This document shows positions 54,091-62,656 of a DNA stretch of 64,000 bases, piece by piece. The position numbers and the translations under genes are program-made. The notes below the pieces were generated by a model. That model was not told the DNA's origin. It did not search any database and worked only from the letters and a program-made list of their open reading frames with translations. The stretch covers positions 62,001 to 126,000 of the forward strand of contig NZ_FOJY01000001.1 in assembly GCF_900112085.1 (NCBI RefSeq), given 5' to 3'. Source of the DNA: Acetitomaculum ruminis DSM 5522 (GTDB taxonomy: Bacteria; Bacillota; Clostridia; Lachnospirales; Lachnospiraceae). How positions within the stretch are numbered: position 1 is the stretch's first letter; the number at the start of each line of letters is the position of its first letter.

Positions 54091-54369
54091 TTGTTTAAAA
54101 CCACTGTGAATGTGGAAGGTATGCAATGTGGAATGTGTGAAGCTCATGTAAATGATGCTATTAGAAAAGCATTCCCTCAGGCGAAAAAAGTAAAGTCGTC
54201 ATGCAAAAACAAAATAGCCACTTTTTTAACACCTTATGAGGTGAAAACCATTGATGTTAAAAGATGTATAGCTTCCAGCGGATATGATTTTATATCTTCC
54301 TCTACAGAAGCCCTTAAAGAAGAAAAAAAGTCATTTTTTTCGTTTTTTTTAGGGCGAAAGTTAGAATAA
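54091..54369 (+). CDS. Heavy-metal-associated (HMA) domain protein beside feoB
   Basis: 92 residues from TTG 54091; GTG 54082 is an alternative but lies inside the GGGAGGTGAT ribosome site. The first 65 residues form an HMA/ATX1-like fold with the metal-binding loop GMQCGMCEAHV (CxxC); a second cysteine pair appears as SSCKNK and KRCIASS. The C-terminal tail is lysine/phenylalanine-rich (KKSFFSFFLGRKLE). HMA domains normally carry copper or other soft metals, so its place at the head of an iron operon, where FeoA is expected, is odd. It may bring metal to FeoB or be regulatory. Confidence 0.85.
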   Translation: MFKTTVNVEGMQCGMCEAHVNDAIRKAFPQAKKVKSSCKNKIATFLTPYEVKTIDVKRCIASSGYDFISSSTEALKEEKKSFFSFFLGRKLE

Positions 54370-54376
54370 TCTAACT
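54359..54376 (+). promoter_or_regulatory. Palindromic operator-like site before feoB
   Basis: AGTTAGAATAATCTAACT: perfect seven-base arms around ATAA, overlapping the stop codon of the HMA gene. It shares TTAGAATANNCTNA with the site at the upstream promoter, so one regulator (DtxR- or Fur-like) may bind both. Confidence 0.6.
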
Positions 54377-54460
54377 GCTGTTTTAAAATATGATATAACA
54401 AACCTTTGTAATAATAAGATAAAGAGGTTTATTAATAAAGAAAAATGAAAAGGAGAAATT

Positions 54461-56647
54461 ATGAGTATCAGAATCGCACTTATAGGAAATCCTAACTGCG
54501 GTAAGACCACCATGTTCAATGCTTTTACCGGAGCAAATCAATATGTTGGAAACTGGCCGGGAGTTACGGTAGAGAAAAAGGAAGGAAAATTAAAAGGTGA
54601 CAAAGATGTAATAATCACTGACCTTCCGGGTATTTATTCATTGTCACCATATACTCTTGAGGAGGTTGTCAGCAGGGATTATCTCGTTGATGAAAAGCCG
54701 GATGCCATTATAAATCTGGTAGATGCTACAAACCTTGAGCGTAACCTTTATCTTACAACTCAGATTGCAGAACTTGGTATACCTATGGTTATTGCATTAA
54801 ATCTTATTGATGTTTCAAAAAAACGAGGAGATGTAATTAACATAGAAAAACTTGGTCATGCAATTGGAGCTAAAATTGTTGAAACTTCTGCACTTAAAGA
54901 AGAGGGTCTTGATAAATTGGTTGCAGAAGCCGTTTCCCTTGCTAAAAAGGGGGGGAGTGTTACACCTGCCAAGGTTTTGGATCCTGTAATTGAAGATGCT
55001 ATCAAAAAAGTTGATAAAATTCTTCCTGAGGATGTAGTAGATAGGACCATGCGCAGATGGTATGAAATAAAACTTCTTGAAAGAGATTCCAAAATTGCTG
55101 ACAAAATTAAATTAACAGCAAGTGTTAAAAACAATATAGAAGATATTACAAAAGAATTGGAAAAAGATTTTGATAATGATGTTGAAAGCATTATTACAAA
55201 CGCAAGATACGATTACATCGTAGATGTAATTAAGGGAACATTTAAAAGAGCAGGAGATAAGACTACTCTTTCAGATAAAATCGACAGCATTGTTACAAAC
55301 CGTGTTTTAGGTATTCCGATTTTTGCCGGTATAATGTTTATAGTTTATTATATTGCAGTTTCAAGTATTGGAACTATCGTTACTGACTGGACGAATGATA
55401 CTTTGTTTGGAGAGATTATTCAGCCAGGTGTTGAAGGATGGTTAAATGGCTTAGGCGCAAATGAGAATATTGTAGACCTCGTAGTAAACGGTATTATTGG
55501 AGGAGTTGGTTCAGTATTAGGATTTGTTCCTCAGATGGCAATTCTTTTCTTATTGCTTTCTATCCTTGAAGATATTGGATATATGGCAAGAGTTGCATTT
55601 ATCATGGACCGTATCTTTAGACATTTTGGATTATCAGGAAAGTCATTTATTCCACTTCTTGTTTCTTCAGGATGCGGTGTTCCTGGTATCATGTCTACAA
55701 AAACCATTGAAAATGATAATGACAGAAGATTAACCATTATAACAGCAACTTATGTTCCTTGTGGCGCAAAACTTCCGGTTATTGCACTTTTTGCCGGTGT
55801 AATTGGAGCAAAAGCCGGAGCATGGTGGCTTGCACCTTTAATGTATTTCATTGGTGTTTTAGCCGTATTAATTACAGCTATTATTCTTAAAAAGACAAAA
55901 CCTTTCCATGGAGAAGCAGCTCCTTTTGTAATGGAACTTCCACAGTACCATTTACCGGCACCAAAGACTATTTTGATGCATGTTTGGGAAAGACTTTGGG
56001 GATACATTAAGAAAGTTGGAACTGTACTTTGGATTGCCTGCATGGTAATGTGGTTCCTTTCAACCTACGGAATTGGCGATAATGGATTTGGAATGGTTGA
56101 TACAGAGCAAAGCTTCATGGCGATTTTAGGTAACCTTTTGGCATGGATGTTTATCCCACTTGGCTTTGGAAACTGGCAGGCAGTTGCAGCTACTATTTCC
56201 GGATTTGTGGCAAAAGAATCAATTGTTTCAACAATGTCAATTCTTTCAATGGCAGGTCAGGATTTGATAGATGATGTTGAAACTTCAAAGGCTTTATGGG
56301 AAGGTGTTAGAAACACAATGTTCCCGACAGCCGGTACAGCAGGACTTGTAGCAGCATTTTCATTTTTAACCTTCAACTTGCTTAACTCACCTTGTCTTGC
56401 AGCTATTTCAACTCTTGCAAAAGAGATGAACAGCAAAAAATGGACATTTGGAGCTCTTGTGATTCAAAATATTAATGCTTACCTTATAACATTGATGATT
56501 TATCAGTTTACTATGCTTATTCTTTGTGGAAGCTTCGGTATTGGTACAATTGCAGCTGGAATTGTATTAGTAGGATATCTCTACGGAATATTCAGACCGG
56601 ATCCATACAAAAATATGGTAAGAGCGACAAAGCGTTCTGTTGCATAA
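54461..56647 (+). CDS. feoB: Ferrous iron transporter FeoB
   Basis: 728 residues. N-terminal G domain: GNPNCGKTTMFN (G1), GNWPGVTVEKKEG (G2), DLPGIYSL (G3), ALNLIDV (G4 variant; NxxD as NLID). A helical spacer follows, then a transmembrane part of two Gate domains (VSSGCGVPGIMSTKTIEN and GFVAKESIVSTMSIL) and the FeoB core. It imports Fe2+ under anaerobic conditions. Start ATG with AAAGGAGAAA upstream. FeoA is missing; an HMA protein precedes it and two small membrane proteins follow. Confidence 0.98.
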   Translation: MSIRIALIGNPNCGKTTMFNAFTGANQYVGNWPGVTVEKKEGKLKGDKDVIITDLPGIYSLSPYTLEEVVSRDYLVDEKPDAIINLVDATNLERNLYLTTQIAELGIPMVIALNLIDVSKKRGDVINIEKLGHAIGAKIVETSALKEEGLDKLVAEAVSLAKKGGSVTPAKVLDPVIEDAIKKVDKILPEDVVDRTMRRWYEIKLLERDSKIADKIKLTASVKNNIEDITKELEKDFDNDVESIITNARYDYIVDVIKGTFKRAGDKTTLSDKIDSIVTNRVLGIPIFAGIMFIVYYIAVSSIGTIVTDWTNDTLFGEIIQPGVEGWLNGLGANENIVDLVVNGIIGGVGSVLGFVPQMAILFLLLSILEDIGYMARVAFIMDRIFRHFGLSGKSFIPLLVSSGCGVPGIMSTKTIENDNDRRLTIITATYVPCGAKLPVIALFAGVIGAKAGAWWLAPLMYFIGVLAVLITAIILKKTKPFHGEAAPFVMELPQYHLPAPKTILMHVWERLWGYIKKVGTVLWIACMVMWFLSTYGIGDNGFGMVDTEQSFMAILGNLLAWMFIPLGFGNWQAVAATISGFVAKESIVSTMSILSMAGQDLIDDVETSKALWEGVRNTMFPTAGTAGLVAAFSFLTFNLLNSPCLAAISTLAKEMNSKKWTFGALVIQNINAYLITLMIYQFTMLILCGSFGIGTIAAGIVLVGYLYGIFRPDPYKNMVRATKRSVA

Positions 56648-56679
56648 GTTAAAAAAGATTTTAAAGGATGTGAATTTCC

Positions 56680-56862
56680 ATGACTAATGCAAACACTTTT
56701 AATTCCATGATAATTGTACTTTTGATGTTTATGTTTCTTTATTTTCTTGCACTTGGAGTATATGAAACAATAAAAATCATACAAAAAAGAAAATATCGTA
56801 AGGCATTAAAATCAGACGGTGTTGAATCTTCTTGTAATGATAAAGACAAAAACATCATGTAA
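56680..56862 (+). CDS. Small membrane protein after feoB, 60 aa
   Basis: 60 residues; residues 8-32 are strongly hydrophobic (SMIIVLLMFMFLYFLALGVYE), then a basic patch (IQKRKYRKALK) and an acidic tail. Start ATG with AAAGGATGTG upstream. It sits 32 bases after feoB and 22 before the Cys-rich protein gene, so it is part of the feo unit and may be an accessory subunit. No family recognised. Confidence 0.7.
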   Translation: MTNANTFNSMIIVLLMFMFLYFLALGVYETIKIIQKRKYRKALKSDGVESSCNDKDKNIM

Positions 56863-56884
56863 AGTAAAATGGAGGTAAAAATTT

Positions 56885-57073
56885 ATGATTGATATATTAA
56901 TACTTTTTGTTTTAGCAATATTTGCCTTGATTTCTATCAGGAAAATCATGATAGATAAAAAGAATGGTTGTGCAGGTTGTGGGGGTTTATGTAGTAGTGG
57001 AAGTTGTCCTTCTTACAAGGTTCCTAAGGAGGTTAAGGATTTCCACAAAAAATATAAAGAATCTAATATTTAG
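56885..57073 (+). CDS. FeoB-associated Cys-rich membrane protein
   Basis: 62 residues. One membrane segment (3-20), then GCAGCGGLCSSGSCPSYK with four cysteines. This is the small protein typical of clostridial feo operons, thought to assist FeoB. Start ATG with TGGAGGTAAAA upstream. Followed by a terminator. Confidence 0.9.
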   Translation: MIDILILFVLAIFALISIRKIMIDKKNGCAGCGGLCSSGSCPSYKVPKEVKDFHKKYKESNI

Positions 57074-57102
57074 TCGATATTATTCCTTATTATATATATT
57101 CA

Positions 57103-57142
57103 AAAGAAGGGCGGACTCCCATAAGAGTTCGCCTTTCTTTGT
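57103..57142 (+). terminator. Terminator of the feo unit
   Basis: AGAAGGGCGGACTC pairs with GAGTTCGCCTTTCT with one G-T pair, followed by TTG. Stem is strong; the T-run is partly in the stem. Confidence 0.8.
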
Positions 57143-57214
57143 ATGTAAATATATTTTTGCCTATACAGAATCAAAATGTAGTAAAAGGAATGTATTTTCG
57201 CTATATTGTGTTGG

Positions 57215-57243
57215 TTTACGCGCCAGGTTATTTTTAATATAAT
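57215..57243 (+). promoter_or_regulatory. Promoter of the MFS transporter gene
   Basis: TTTACG (57215-57220), 17-bp spacer, TATAAT (57238-57243); 38 bases before the start. Confidence 0.65.
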
Positions 57244-57280
57244 AATGTACTAGATTATGAGTTAAAAAAGGAGTGTAACA

Positions 57281-58471
57281 ATGAATAAAAAATTTAATTA
57301 CGGCTATGTAATGGTAGCATTAGCTTTTTTAATAGCTTTTATTGGAAACTATATGCAATATCAGATGACACCATTATCAGCTACTATTATTAAGCAGTAT
57401 GGACTGACATCTGCGCAGTTTTCAAGTCTCTTTACTTCACCGATGATACCGGGAATATTATTCAGTCTTATTTCAGGTATTTTATGTGACAAATTTGGTG
57501 TTCGTATCTGCCTTGCTGCAACCAGTGTAATAGGTGCTGTTGCACTTATTTGCAGAGTATTTATCACATCATATTCCGGACTTATGGCAATTATGATAAT
57601 TGCAGGTATCGGGGTAACTTTCTTAAATTCAAATATGGCAAAAATCTTAGGCGGATGGTTCAAGCCTGAAGATACCGGTAAAATGTTAGGTTATATCTTA
57701 GTTGGTTCATCTGTGGCTACAGGTATTGCTACAGGTACTACAGCACTTTTCCCAAGTGTTAAAGCAGCTTACACTTTTGCAGCTGTTTTATATGTAGTTA
57801 TCGCTGCTTTATGGATAATATTTGCAAAAAATGGAAATCCGGAAATTTTAGAAGCTCAAAAGAAAGCTGAAAAGACTTCTGTACTTGCTGACCTTAAGAT
57901 AGTAATGGGAAATGTTAATGTATGGAAAGTTGGTATTTGTAATATGTTCTTAATGGGAGCATTGGTTACAATAAGTTCATTTTTACCACTTGCTTTACAA
58001 AATGAAAAGGGAATGAGCGTTGCTTCATCAGGTCTTATTACTTCAATTATTCTTTTTTCAGGAGTTTTAGGTATGATTTTAGGACCTATCGTGGCAGATA
58101 AAATCGGAAACTTCAAAATTCTTGTTTTTGTTGCTGAAACTATCGCAGCAGTAGGTTGTGCATTTGCATGGCTTTTACCTGTTGGACCTCTTATGTATGT
58201 TGCAATGTGTATAACTGGTTGTTGTATTAATGCTGCTTTACCGGTAATTACATCTATTCCTATTCAGTTAGATGGAATCGGTCCTAAATATGCCGGAACA
58301 GCTGGTGGTGTAGTTGCTACCATACAGCTTCTTGGATGTGTTGTAATTCCTACATATGTTATTGCTAATATTGCCGGTTCAAATTATTCACTTATTTTAA
58401 TGTTAGGCGGTGTTAGTGCATTGATTTCAGCACTTGCTGTATTTACATTACCTAGATTAAAAAGAAACTAG
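57281..58471 (+). CDS. Major facilitator superfamily transporter
   Basis: 396 residues with 12 hydrophobic spans. The MFS loop motif appears as GILCDKFGVR after span 2. A central loop (about 190-205, EAQKKAEKTSVLADLKIVMGN) splits the halves. Closest in style to anion/carboxylate or cyanate-type MFS carriers, but the substrate cannot be named. Start ATG with AAAAGGAGTG upstream. Own promoter and terminator; the iron genes before it are closed by a terminator, so a shared function is not implied. Confidence 0.9.
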   Translation: MNKKFNYGYVMVALAFLIAFIGNYMQYQMTPLSATIIKQYGLTSAQFSSLFTSPMIPGILFSLISGILCDKFGVRICLAATSVIGAVALICRVFITSYSGLMAIMIIAGIGVTFLNSNMAKILGGWFKPEDTGKMLGYILVGSSVATGIATGTTALFPSVKAAYTFAAVLYVVIAALWIIFAKNGNPEILEAQKKAEKTSVLADLKIVMGNVNVWKVGICNMFLMGALVTISSFLPLALQNEKGMSVASSGLITSIILFSGVLGMILGPIVADKIGNFKILVFVAETIAAVGCAFAWLLPVGPLMYVAMCITGCCINAALPVITSIPIQLDGIGPKYAGTAGGVVATIQLLGCVVIPTYVIANIAGSNYSLILMLGGVSALISALAVFTLPRLKRN

Positions 58472-58487
58472 AATTTAAAATTTAAAT

Positions 58488-58528
58488 AAAAGGCAGAATT
58501 GTATATTTATGATTCTGTCTTTTTTATT
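58488..58528 (+). terminator. Terminator of the MFS gene
   Basis: AAGGCAGAAT pairs with ATTCTGTCTT with one G-T pair, followed by TTTTATTG. Confidence 0.88.
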
Positions 58529-58600
58529 GTTAAAGCAAATATTGATTCAGGTAAAAATTTTTAAGGACACAGAAAATTCAGACATATTTTTTACAATGAT

Positions 58601-58608
58601 GCTATAAT
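58601..58608 (+). promoter_or_regulatory. Extended -10 promoter of the two-component genes
   Basis: TGCTATAAT (58600-58608) has the TGN extension and a perfect -10; the -35 region (CAGACA near 58579) is weak. 37 bases before the start. Confidence 0.55.
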
Positions 58609-58645
58609 TAAAATCAGAAAGCTATGTTTGGAAAGGATGGTTATA

Positions 58646-59326
58646 ATGCTTAGACTAAAAATACTTGTAGTGGATGATGAGGCAAGAATGAGAAAACTTG
58701 TAAAGGATTTTTTTGTTAAAAAAAATTATAATGTTTTAGAGGCCTCAGATGGTGTCGAAGCTTTAGATATATTTTTTGAAAATCAGGACATTGCTCTGGT
58801 TTTACTTGATGTGATGATGCCAAGAATGGATGGCTGGCAGGCTTGCCGTGAAATAAGGCAGTACTCAAAAGTACCTATTATAATGCTGACTGCAAGAGGT
58901 GAAGAGCAGGATGAGCTTTTAGGTTTTGAATTAGGAGTAGATGAGTATATTTCAAAACCTTTTAGTCCTAAGATTTTGGTTGCAAGGGCAGAGGCTCTTT
59001 TAAAAAGAAGTAATATGATTACTGAAGAAAATGCCCTTTTGACGGCGGGCAGTATTGAATTAGACAAAACAGCCCATGAAGTCAAAGTAGACGGAAAAAG
59101 AATTGAGCTTAGCTATAAGGAATTTGAATTATTGGCATATTTTATGGAAAATTCAGGTATAGCCCTTTCAAGGGAGGTTATTTTAAATAATGTATGGAAT
59201 TTTGATTACTACGGAGATGCCAGAACCATAGATACTCATGTTAAAAAGCTAAGAAACAAACTTGGTGAACGAGGAAATTATATTAAAACTATATGGGGAA
59301 TGGGGTATAAATTTGAAGCAGAATAA
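58646..59326 (+). CDS. OmpR-family response regulator
   Basis: 226 residues from ATG 58646 (MLRLKILVVDDEARM) with GGAAAGGATGG upstream; the frame upstream to 58628 lies before the ribosome site. Receiver with DDE 10-12, phosphoacceptor Asp 55 (LVLLDVMMPRMDG) and Lys in SKPFSP. The C-terminal winged helix (ELSYKEFELLAYFMEN...NVWNFDYYGDARTIDTHVKKLRNKLG) is complete. The kinase frame begins inside its last codons. Confidence 0.96.
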   Translation: MLRLKILVVDDEARMRKLVKDFFVKKNYNVLEASDGVEALDIFFENQDIALVLLDVMMPRMDGWQACREIRQYSKVPIIMLTARGEEQDELLGFELGVDEYISKPFSPKILVARAEALLKRSNMITEENALLTAGSIELDKTAHEVKVDGKRIELSYKEFELLAYFMENSGIALSREVILNNVWNFDYYGDARTIDTHVKKLRNKLGERGNYIKTIWGMGYKFEAE

Positions 59327-60806
59327 TTTAAAGGAAAAGATATACAGGTATGCTCATTCTATAAAGGTTCAAATGGTTCTTTCTTTTATGGTGATACTGT
59401 TTTTTGCCATTATTTTATGCACTGTTGTAAACAGTGCTTTTTTGGAAAAATATTACATTTATGTTAAGGAGGATAAACTGGTTTCTTCCTATGAAAAGGT
59501 AGTTCGTATAGTAAGTAATGGAGATATTTCGGATTCTGAATACGATGATGATGTAGATGAGATATGCACCAGTGGAAATCTGTCAATGCTTGTTGTATCT
59601 TCTTCTATGAATGTCATAAGAACTTCTGCTGCCAATACAAAATCATTAATAGGGCAGTTTACCTATACCCTAAAAGCTTATTATGCCAATGGTCAATCAG
59701 ATAAGGAATATTTTGTGGCAAAGATAAAGGATGCAAATTCCGGAGTGGAGTATCTTATATTGTTTTCAACCATTTCCGAAGATACTTATCTGTTTTTAAG
59801 TTCACCGATACAAAGTATTAGAGAAAGTGTGCAGCTTTCCAATAAATTTCTTAAATACACTTGTCTTGTAGCACTTATATTATCAGGTATCCTGATTATA
59901 ATAATTTCAAGAAAAATTACAACGCCTATACTGGAGATAACTGAGATTTCAAAGCGTATGACAAAGTTGGATTTTGAGGCAAAGTACACCTCCGGAGGAA
60001 AAAACGAAATTAGTATTCTTGGAGAAAATATTAATAAATTATCAGAAACTCTGGAAACCACAATCTCGGAATTAAAAACTGCAAATAACGAGCTTGAAAG
60101 AGACATTGAGAAGAAGGAAAAAATTGATTCCATGAGAAAGGAATTTTTATCAAATGTTTCCCATGAATTAAAGACTCCTATAGCTTTAATTCAAGGCTAT
60201 GCCGAAGGTCTTAAGGAATGTGTTAACAACGACGATGAAAGCAAAGACTTTTATTGTGATGTAATTATGGACGAGGCCGGAAAGATGAATAACATGGTTA
60301 GAAAGCTTTTGACCTTAAACCAGTTGGAATTCGGAAATGATGTAGTTTCAATGGAACGCTTTGATATAATTGAGTTAATAAAAGGCGTGATTATGTCGAC
60401 AGAAATATTAAGAAGAGATAATGGTATAGAATTAATATTTAATGAAAAAGAGCCGATATATGTTTGGGCAGATGAATTTAAAACTGAAGAAGTTGTGACA
60501 AACTTTTTGAGTAATGCCATAAATCATGCAAAATATCAAAAGGTCATAGAAATCAAAGCTATTGTAAAAGAGGATGGCGTGAGGATTTCCGTGTTCAATA
60601 CGGGGGATAATATTCCAAAAGAAGACTTGGATAGAATATGGGATAAATTTTATAAGGTTGATAAAGCCCGTACCAGGGAATACGGTGGAAGCGGCATTGG
60701 TCTTTCCATAGTTAAAGCGATAATGGATTCTTTTCATAAGGATTTTGGCGTGATTAACTATGAAAACGGAGTAGAGTTTTACTTTGAGTTAGATTGCAGT
60801 GTTTAG
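59313..60806 (+). CDS. Sensor histidine kinase, partner of the OmpR-type regulator
   Basis: About 497 residues if started at TTG 59313 (MKQNNLKEKIYRYAH), overlapping the regulator stop by 14 bases; GGGGTATAAA precedes it. First membrane segment about 20-45, an extracellular sensor of about 130 residues, second membrane segment near 185-205, HAMP, HisKA with phosphoacceptor His in NVSHELKTPIALIQGYAEGL, and an HATPase with NFLSNAINHA and GGSGIGLSI. The KADEARxREYGGSG-like stretch (YKVDKARTREYGGSGIG) is typical of cell-envelope stress kinases. Signal unknown. Confidence 0.94.
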   Translation: MKQNNLKEKIYRYAHSIKVQMVLSFMVILFFAIILCTVVNSAFLEKYYIYVKEDKLVSSYEKVVRIVSNGDISDSEYDDDVDEICTSGNLSMLVVSSSMNVIRTSAANTKSLIGQFTYTLKAYYANGQSDKEYFVAKIKDANSGVEYLILFSTISEDTYLFLSSPIQSIRESVQLSNKFLKYTCLVALILSGILIIIISRKITTPILEITEISKRMTKLDFEAKYTSGGKNEISILGENINKLSETLETTISELKTANNELERDIEKKEKIDSMRKEFLSNVSHELKTPIALIQGYAEGLKECVNNDDESKDFYCDVIMDEAGKMNNMVRKLLTLNQLEFGNDVVSMERFDIIELIKGVIMSTEILRRDNGIELIFNEKEPIYVWADEFKTEEVVTNFLSNAINHAKYQKVIEIKAIVKEDGVRISVFNTGDNIPKEDLDRIWDKFYKVDKARTREYGGSGIGLSIVKAIMDSFHKDFGVINYENGVEFYFELDCSV

Positions 60807-60872
60807 TTTTATATGCTTTTTTCCATTTTTTTTACAAAATGATTTTGCCTTTAAAGTTTGGGAGACGATAAA

Positions 60873-61637
60873 ATGAAAAAAATATGTTTGGCGATATGTC
60901 TTTTAGTTATTGTTTCATTAACGGGATGTGGTCCCTTTGGAGAATTAACTGAATTGACAGAAGATGAGGAACAGGCTATTGTTACTTATTGTTCTGACAC
61001 TGTTTTAAAGCATACAAGATCTAATAAGGCTGTTATTTATGGTAGAGATACTATTGCAGCCTATGTTGCAAAAAAGAATGCTTTAGAGGAGTCAAAAAAA
61101 CTTAGAGAAGAAAAGCTGAACAATAAAAAAGAAGAGGATGTCAGTCCTGATGAATCATCAGAAAAGGATTCAGGTTCAAAGGGTGATAACACAAAAGACA
61201 ATACCGATAAAGATAAGGAAGAAAAAACAAATAAACTGGAAGAAATATTAGGATTATCTAATATTGAAATAAAATATAATGAATATGAAGTTGCTGATTC
61301 TTATACTTCAGAAGTCTTTACTCTTAACCCGAGTGAAGGAACGCTTTTGGTAATACTTAAGTTTACATTGGCAAATAATACTGCTGATGATATTGCTGTA
61401 AACCTGGCATCAAAACAGGCATCGTATAATTTAACGGTAAATGGAAATATCACAAAAGATGCGCTATTAAGTATCCTACCAAATGACCTAATAACCTTTA
61501 ATACAACTATTTCGGCTAATGCAACATCAGCCGGAGAACTGGTATTTGAAATACCGGAGGATACAGCAAAAGCTATTAAGGATATATCGTTATCAGTAAG
61601 CGTAAATGGAAAGAGTAGCAAGGTCAAATTAGATTAA
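60873..61637 (+). CDS. Secreted lipoprotein
   Basis: 254 residues. Start ATG 60873 (MKKICLAICLLVIVSLTGC) with GGGAGACG upstream; lipobox LTGC gives lipidated Cys 19. A lysine/glutamate/aspartate-rich linker (about 70-130) leads to a C-terminal beta-rich domain of about 120 residues (LLVILKFTLANNTADDIAVNLA...VNGKSSKVKLD) like DUF4352/telomeric-repeat-like immunoprotective domains. It follows the kinase after 66 bases and may belong to the same envelope-related unit. Function unknown. Confidence 0.85.
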   Translation: MKKICLAICLLVIVSLTGCGPFGELTELTEDEEQAIVTYCSDTVLKHTRSNKAVIYGRDTIAAYVAKKNALEESKKLREEKLNNKKEEDVSPDESSEKDSGSKGDNTKDNTDKDKEEKTNKLEEILGLSNIEIKYNEYEVADSYTSEVFTLNPSEGTLLVILKFTLANNTADDIAVNLASKQASYNLTVNGNITKDALLSILPNDLITFNTTISANATSAGELVFEIPEDTAKAIKDISLSVSVNGKSSKVKLD

Positions 61638-61683
61638 ATGTTGCATATTATTATGTTTAACTTACTTCAAGGAGGATGGTACG

Positions 61684-62616
61684 ATGGATACTAATATATT
61701 ATTGGAGAATGGTACTAATGAGTTAGAGGTACTGGAATTTACACTAGGAGAAAATCATTATGGAATTAATGTTGCAAAAATAAGAGAAATACTTTCTTAT
61801 CATCCTGTAACACCGGTTCCAAATGCAGACCCTTGCATAGAAGGAATATTCATGCCAAGGGAAACTATGATTTCTGTTATTAACTTAAAAAGATGTATAG
61901 GACTTGAGGAAGATGAATCCGAAGGTTTGTTTATTATTACTAATTTTAATAAATTAAATATTGCATTTCATGTAGACACTGTTATTGGAATTCACAGAGT
62001 ATCCTGGGCAGAGATTATTGAGCCGGATGCCACTATTAATAATGCCGGAGCAGGTGTTTCAACAGGTGTAATAAAAATCAATGATAAACTTATTGTTATT
62101 CTTGATTTTGAAAAAATTGTTACAGATATTTCACCTGAAACCGGACTTAAAGTTACGGATATGGATAATCTTCCTACGGACAGAGAGCCAAGAGACAGAA
62201 GTAAGTCACCTATTATTATTGCAGAGGATTCACCGCTTCTTAGTAAACTTATTACAGATTGTATCAAAAAGGCCGGCTATACCAATATCATTGTTAAACC
62301 AAACGGTCAGGAAGCCTGGGATACATTATGTGACTTCAGGGATGAAGGAACATTGGATGAAAAAGTTCATCTTATTATAACTGATATTGAGATGCCTATT
62401 ATGGATGGTCACAGACTTACAAAACTTTGTAAAGAAGATGATGATATTAAGCATATTCCATTGGTAATTTTCTCATCTTTAGTTAATGATGAGATGAGAC
62501 GAAAGGGTGAGCAATTAGGTGCAGATGCTCAGCTGACAAAACCGGAAATCGGTAAATTGGTTGATGCTATAGATGAGCTTATAGAGAAAAAAGAAAGAGA
62601 AAAAGCAGAAAGATAG
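61684..62616 (+). CDS. cheV: Chemotaxis coupling protein CheV
   Basis: 310 residues. N-terminal CheW domain (EVLEFTLGENHYGINVAKIREIL, IEGIFMPRETMISVINLKR) and C-terminal receiver (IIIAEDSPLLSKLITDCIKKAGY, IITDIEMPIMDGHRL, LVIFSSLVNDEM, KPEI). It couples receptors to CheA and adapts by phosphorylation of the Asp in DIEMP. Start ATG with CAAGGAGGATGG upstream. The two chemoreceptor genes lie 8 kb away. The following gene begins 40 bases later and may be co-transcribed. Confidence 0.96.
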   Translation: MDTNILLENGTNELEVLEFTLGENHYGINVAKIREILSYHPVTPVPNADPCIEGIFMPRETMISVINLKRCIGLEEDESEGLFIITNFNKLNIAFHVDTVIGIHRVSWAEIIEPDATINNAGAGVSTGVIKINDKLIVILDFEKIVTDISPETGLKVTDMDNLPTDREPRDRSKSPIIIAEDSPLLSKLITDCIKKAGYTNIIVKPNGQEAWDTLCDFRDEGTLDEKVHLIITDIEMPIMDGHRLTKLCKEDDDIKHIPLVIFSSLVNDEMRRKGEQLGADAQLTKPEIGKLVDAIDELIEKKEREKAER

Positions 62617-62656
62617 ATGGCAGGTGTCAAAAATAAAAAAATAGGGAGGTGAGCTT

